A DNA stretch of 64,000 nucleotides from Diplosphaera chodatii. Lineage: Eukaryota > Chlorophyta > Trebouxiophyceae > Prasiolales > Stichococcaceae. The stretch spans positions 3,162,001 to 3,226,000 of the forward strand of contig JAALGY010000023.1 of assembly GCA_032358165.1 (NCBI GenBank), in the 5' to 3' direction. Positions 59,710-64,000 of the stretch are shown here, one piece after another. The notes beneath the pieces were generated by a model. That model saw only the letters and a list, made by a program, of their open reading frames with translations, searched no databases and had not been told where the DNA came from. Position 1 is the stretch's first letter, and the number at the start of each line of letters is the position of its first letter. The position numbers and the translations under genes were made by a program.

Positions 59710-60430
59710 TGCAGCGGTGTTGACCATGCATGGTGTTGTAGGCACATTGAACGGACCCTGTCATGTACAGAATACTTGAATACCATGCTGAATCTGCACA
59801 GAGATGAACAGTGCTGCAATCTGCCATGCCAGACACACTCCCTTGACATCGTGACAAGAGATTTCACTTCTCAAGTGCATCTGTCCAATAGGACAAGTGA
59901 TGAGTCAACTAATATCTGGATGTTCCCCATCTGGTGGACGACTTGCTTTCCGGCCCCAGATTCGTCAGCCATGCCACCACATTACTCATTCGGTTGTCAT
60001 CCTCGACCATTGATCCGTCAAAGTGATGCACCCTGATAGTCAGGCATTGGGCACCCGCTCGCGCTTCGCCTACTGGACAAAATGACCATGTTCGTTCACA
60101 GCAATACAGGCACTACATACATGCCCGTGCGATAATGTAGCTGTGTGGTGTGCAAAGGGTGTCGAGCATGATTGCTGCTACATGATGACCACAATGTCTG
60201 TCGATAGTACAACACTTGCAACCTCATGGCAATAGACACCTGCTGGCCGTCATGCCCCTTCGGCTTCCCACGATGCGCCATTTGCATCAAGCGTACCCGC
60301 CCCTTTTCGCCCCTTGGCTGCAAGAGTGCGAACAGGATGATATGAATGTGTGCATGCAAGCACATGGACTGAAGCAGCAGCCTGCTGCACACTGCTGAAC
60401 AAACCACCATATGTTGGGCAGGTGTCCTAT
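59710..60430. other. intergenic region with no recognised gene
   Basis: Between the duplicated exons (+) and the 3' end of the next minus-strand gene. Only short ORFs without domains. Confidence 0.45.
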
Positions 60431-63146
60431 TCAGACCATCGCAGCAGGCTGTGGAATGGCTTCTGCAGCGGTTGCATGACTGAACTGCAGCTGGGCACAC
60501 AATGTCACTGCATGGCACACCGTGTAACGGCGTGGCATAGCCACTTGAGGACCAATGACCAGTGCCGGTGCAGCATCATCCTGCGTCTCAGGCGTGGCTG
60601 CATGCTCCGCCTCAAGCACCTGAACACCAACACACTGCCTAGAGTCGAGTGTATGTACTTTCCTCAGGTCTTTTTAGACTCAGCACATGCTCGGTGCACA
60701 TACGAACAATAGATGTGATGCAACACCTGCAGGCGCTGCTTGACCTGCTGCAGCTCGGCCTTGATATGGTCCAGTTCATCTGTCGTTGCTGTGCTCACAG
60801 CAGTGCAATCTGCCTTCCTGTTGTTGTCCTGTGCCCATCAGGACACTGTGCATGTGCAGGACGTTGCCCCAAGATCATTACTATGGTATGCAGTGTGCAC
60901 TGAGCAGCATGATGTATTGGCTGCTGTGCACATGTCGTGCTGGGACGCCATCGGATCTTGCAACTGTGTAAATACAAGTCAAGACCTAGCAATCAAACTC
61001 ACCTTTAAGGCTTGAGCAACGGCATTGGTGACCATCTTCTCGAATCTCGCCATTAAGGCCGCATCCCTGGCATTCTGTTCATCCTCGCATGCTTCGTCAC
61101 TCGGCAGCTCCCTGCCACTTGTGGCACAGCAGCTGATCATCAGCGGCAGGCACGAACAGCAGCAGCCGACCGAAGGCAGATGCTATACCCATGCCAAGCT
61201 GGTTGCGGTGGCAGCTGCAGGAAAAAAGGGATGTTGCATGCACAATGTAGGCTCACAGCTTCTGGTTCTCGGGCTGTCCCTCATCGCCGTCCGCTGCCTC
61301 AGGGTCACCACCATCTGCAGCAGCTGCCGTGAGCACCTTCATGGGTGCTATGCAGCGATCGGCTGACTCCGGCGTTGGCGGCACCGAAGACCACGCATCC
61401 AGCTGCTGTGCAGCAGCAGTCTGCCGCTGCGGAGACCCAGATGTGCATTCCTGCGCAACAACAGGGTGGCATATGGCATCACATGTGCCTGTGGTTTCAG
61501 AGCCCACTGGCAGGGCTGCTGGCTGCTGCTACGGAGTGAAATCCAATGCATGCAGCTCGCTGGATCTTGGAGCAAGCTTACCTGCTGCACTGCGGCCCCT
61601 GCGGGGTTTGCCGGACATGCCAGCGACTGGTTCTCGGGCTGTCCCTCATCGCCGTCCGCTGCCTCTGGGTCACCACCATCTGCAGCAGCTGCCGTGAGCA
61701 CCTTCATGGGTGCTATGCAGCGATCGGCTGACTCCGGCGTCGGCGGCACCGAAGGCCACGCATCCAGCTGCTGTGCAGCAGCAGTCTGCCGCTGCGGAGA
61801 CCCAGATGTGCATTCCTGCGCAACAACAGGGTGGCATATGGCATCACATGTGCCTGTGGTTTCAGAGCCCACTGGCAGGGCTGCTGGCTGCTGCTGCAGA
61901 GTGATTTCCAATGCATGTAGCTCGCTGAATCTTGGAAGCAAGCTTGCCTGCTGCACAAGGTCACGAATGGAAGGCCATTTGAGAGTCAAGGTAGCATGTC
62001 ATTACTGGCTTTACCGTGGATGCATGCAAAGCTGGTATACGTGTGTCATGGCAGAGTGGACCTACATGTAGTGCGACCATTGCTGACCTTGCTGATGTCT
62101 GGAGCAGCCCTGTTGACTGGGACAGCTTCCTCTGAAGGTCCCTTCTCCTGCGCCTCCTTCGCAGACCCCCGCGGCTTGTCCTTCTCGGAGGCAGCACGCC
62201 TGCATACACTCGCATGCTGAGTTGGACCTCTGAACAGGACCGGACCCAGGAGCAGCACGGACTCGGCACGTTGACTCCATGATAATACACGATCGAGTGG
62301 CCAGCGAGCCCAAGGTGCACTTGCAGGTGCATGGCATACGTCTGTCACATTGCAGTGGAGGCGCCAGGTACGGCATGCTGAGCAGTGATATACTGTTGTA
62401 TTGGAAAGGAACAACGTTTGTGCACAGCCATTCTGGGGCCGGCCCTCAAGCAAGGAGACCATATTCAATTGCTTACTTGTCAACCCTCTTCTGGTACTGG
62501 CGTCCAGCCTGCCGTGCTTTGCGGAGGTACTCCTACGCGGCACAGCAGAGTATTGGCAATATGCAAATGTATGCGCAGGCTCACTATTAGCTGTTCGACG
62601 GTGATGATACAAACTGTACACGCCGCACCGCAGCAGCATTTCCCCACCGTTCTGGCGGTTTCGTCCATGCCCCTCCAGAAAATACTGATCAGTATGTCCC
62701 TCTGTGCCTTGGTCAACCCGGGGTACACAATCTGGAGTGGTGCATGCTGAAGTTTGCGAAACAGTTCTTTACGTTTCCGCTCTGATCGCGGAAGCCTGTG
62801 ATTTTCAGAGACCAGGGAGGGGGGCAGGTCACGCGTGCGGCGGAACTTGTCGACCACTGGTGCTGCTGCAAACAAAAGACCGAAAGCCGCGGCGGGACAT
62901 GCAGCTGCACGCGAACAGAGCATGGACTGGTGATTGTTGCAAAGGGGACGGCCGTCAGCAATATGCAGACATGTTGACTTGGCAGTTGACACAAGCGACT
63001 GCGTGTGGTCCTGACATCGTGTGGTAGCATAAAGTGCAGCCATACACACCTTCCAGCGGCTTTGCCTTGCTGGCTGCTGGCACATCATCGTTGTTATCTG
63101 TGCTGCTCCTAGTGAGGTCCACCACATCTTCAGCGGCCGCCGACAT
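60431..63146 (-). CDS. unknown protein with SUMO-interacting-like motif and coiled coil (483 aa)
   Basis: Nine minus-strand exons (63146-63050, 62865-62648, 62532-62477, 62199-62088, 61950-61582, 61450-61257, 61117-61003, 60828-60727, 60619-60431) join in frame to encode 483 residues. The N-terminus 'MSAAAEDVVDLTRSS' contains VVDLT, a classical SUMO-interacting motif, next to acidic residues. A basic helical region follows ('RLPRSERKRKELFRKLQHA', 'FWRGMDETARTEYLRKARQA', 'SEKDKPRGSAKEAQEKG'), suggesting a nuclear protein. Then come two tandem copies of an Ala/Glu/Asp/Pro-rich unit ('MKVLTAAAADGGDPEAADGD'). Near the end are short helices that could form a coiled coil ('MARFEKMVTNAVAQALK', 'DHIKAELQQVKQRLQ'). 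No known family recognised. The first duplicated unit is read as exon in full, the second with an intron removed. Confidence 0.65.
61256..61950 (-). repeat. tandem duplication of a roughly 366-bp intron/exon unit
   Basis: Copy 1 (61950-61585) and copy 2 (61584-about 61256) are highly similar over almost their full length. Both contain the segment encoding 'ECTSGSPQRQTAAAQQLDAW'. Copy 2 has GTAAGC where copy 1 has GCAAGC, and one base fewer shortly after. Confidence 0.92.
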
Positions 63147-64000
63147 AGGTGGTTGCCAATGGCTGCTCGGATGCCGACATTGCCATCACCCTAACATCGC
63201 AAGAGCAGATAGATTGATCACTTTGCTGCACTAACGTGGTTGATATCTGATTGGTGGTCATGATGCTGTGCACAGCGTCAGTAACAGCACAATCTCCGCC
63301 CTGACCACCTGCATGTGTGCATGTTTCGTCTTCTCGGTTCCAACGACATCAGAATGGTCGAAATACGCATGTCACCAGAACCGGTGCCATGTTGGGGCAA
63401 TGTGGACCGTGCTCACAGCAGTAAGCAACAGACACAGGTAGAGGTAGAAGCTTCATCATAGCTATGCATGCATCCTCCTCACGACGGTCAGCAAGTGCTC
63501 TGAACACAGTTCCAAGAACAGCTGGTGCCTGTGGGCGAGCATGCATCGTGATATATAGCGAGGCAGGCATGTGGCATCCGCGCCGTGCTATGCATGTCAT
63601 CTAGCTAAGGGCTTGCCTGCTGCTGCAGGCAGGGACGAGATCATGGCCTTGCCTGCTGCCTGCATGCTGGACGGTGACAACGTCCGTCACGGCTTCTGCA
63701 GCCTTATTGTCAGCAATGTGTATGTCTCCGTGAGCGCAGCGCAGCTAACAGTGGCGTTGAACCCCTAACATATATTGATGAGGCCTGTGACGACTGGCCG
63801 CGATGTGTATGTATAGACCCTGTTGTGTCGGTATCAGGCAATCAGGGTGGATACGCTCAATTCAAGCCTGCAGATGGAGGTACGAAGCCAGGCATCTTGA
63901 GAACAAGTGAGATGCCGTGGGACAAGACGATATTTGGAGATCTGGGACTTCACTCTGCTAAACCTGATGGCAGGCACTGATTGCATCTGACCCATCAAGC
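63147..64000. other. right-edge region; possible APS kinase gene fragment (+)
   Basis: Upstream of the SIM-motif gene. At 63664-63699 (+) a frame reads 'MLDGDNVRHGFC', matching the conserved LDGDNVRHG motif of adenylylsulfate kinases. Near 63938 a short frame reads 'DLGLHSAKPD', which could follow it (the family has 'DLGFS'). No P-loop exon is seen upstream, so this is either a partial gene continuing past the window or a chance match. The rest shows nothing. Confidence 0.3.

Noticed and set aside
1..64000. CRISPR arrays, rRNA genes, complete transposons
   Set aside because: No regularly spaced repeats, rRNA-like blocks, transposase/reverse transcriptase motifs or long terminal repeats were seen.

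Overview
The window is nuclear DNA of a green alga, most likely a trebouxiophyte (Chlorella/Coccomyxa type). The evidence is high GC, genes cut into many short exons with GT-AG (sometimes GC-AG) introns, alanine-, glycine- and glutamine-rich low-complexity coding stretches, plastid-style N-termini, and plant-type proteins (SOUL/DUF2358, NHX5/6-like exchanger, UBC9, RanBPM). No bacterial, organellar or complete transposon block is seen. Exon chains were built by hand from splice sites and phase. Where every junction keeps frame I say so; otherwise the ends are approximate.

Layout. 1-1711 (+): 3' part of a WDR20-like WD40 gene. 2315-4526: a head-to-head pair of CsbD-like small stress-protein genes. 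5017-8381 (-): DUF2358+SOUL haem-binding protein. 8699-10425 (+) and 11140-12259 (-): two small membrane proteins of unknown function. 13077-17280 (+): RanBPM/Gid1-like SPRY-LisH-CTLH protein. 18505-20858 (+): disordered protein carrying a phage-type 'FGDN...RGEPNA' domain. 21648-22966 (-): SUMO E2 UBC9. 23919-30039 (+): endosomal Na+/H+ exchanger, 15 exons. 30707-32601 (-): NPPY-motif methyltransferase. 33121-36314 (+): haem-oxygenase-like di-iron protein. 37725-42571 (+): an in-frame exon chain reading methyltransferase, then riboflavin kinase-like, then sigma-70 region 3/4-like. 43205-47506 (+): secreted GH5 mannanase-like enzyme. 47957-51905 (-): TFIIF alpha. 52465-54677 (+): single-pass coiled-coil protein, with its last two exons duplicated at 59334-59709. 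55442-59012 (+): PD-(D/E)XK nuclease-protein kinase fusion of the Crinkler/RHS (CR) effector-like class. 60431-63146 (-): protein with a SUMO-interacting-like motif and a tandem-duplicated exon. The right edge holds a possible fragment of an APS kinase gene.

The genes do not form a pathway; this is an ordinary mixed eukaryotic neighbourhood with divergent and convergent pairs. Three things stand out: the possible three-part fusion at 37725-42571, the nuclease-kinase gene at 55442-59012, and repeated local duplications that copy pieces of exons together with their splice sites (27219-27790, 31370-31426, 31623-31687, 61256-61950, 59334-59709, 36430-37075). In one of these the same sequence appears to be exon in one copy and intron in the other.
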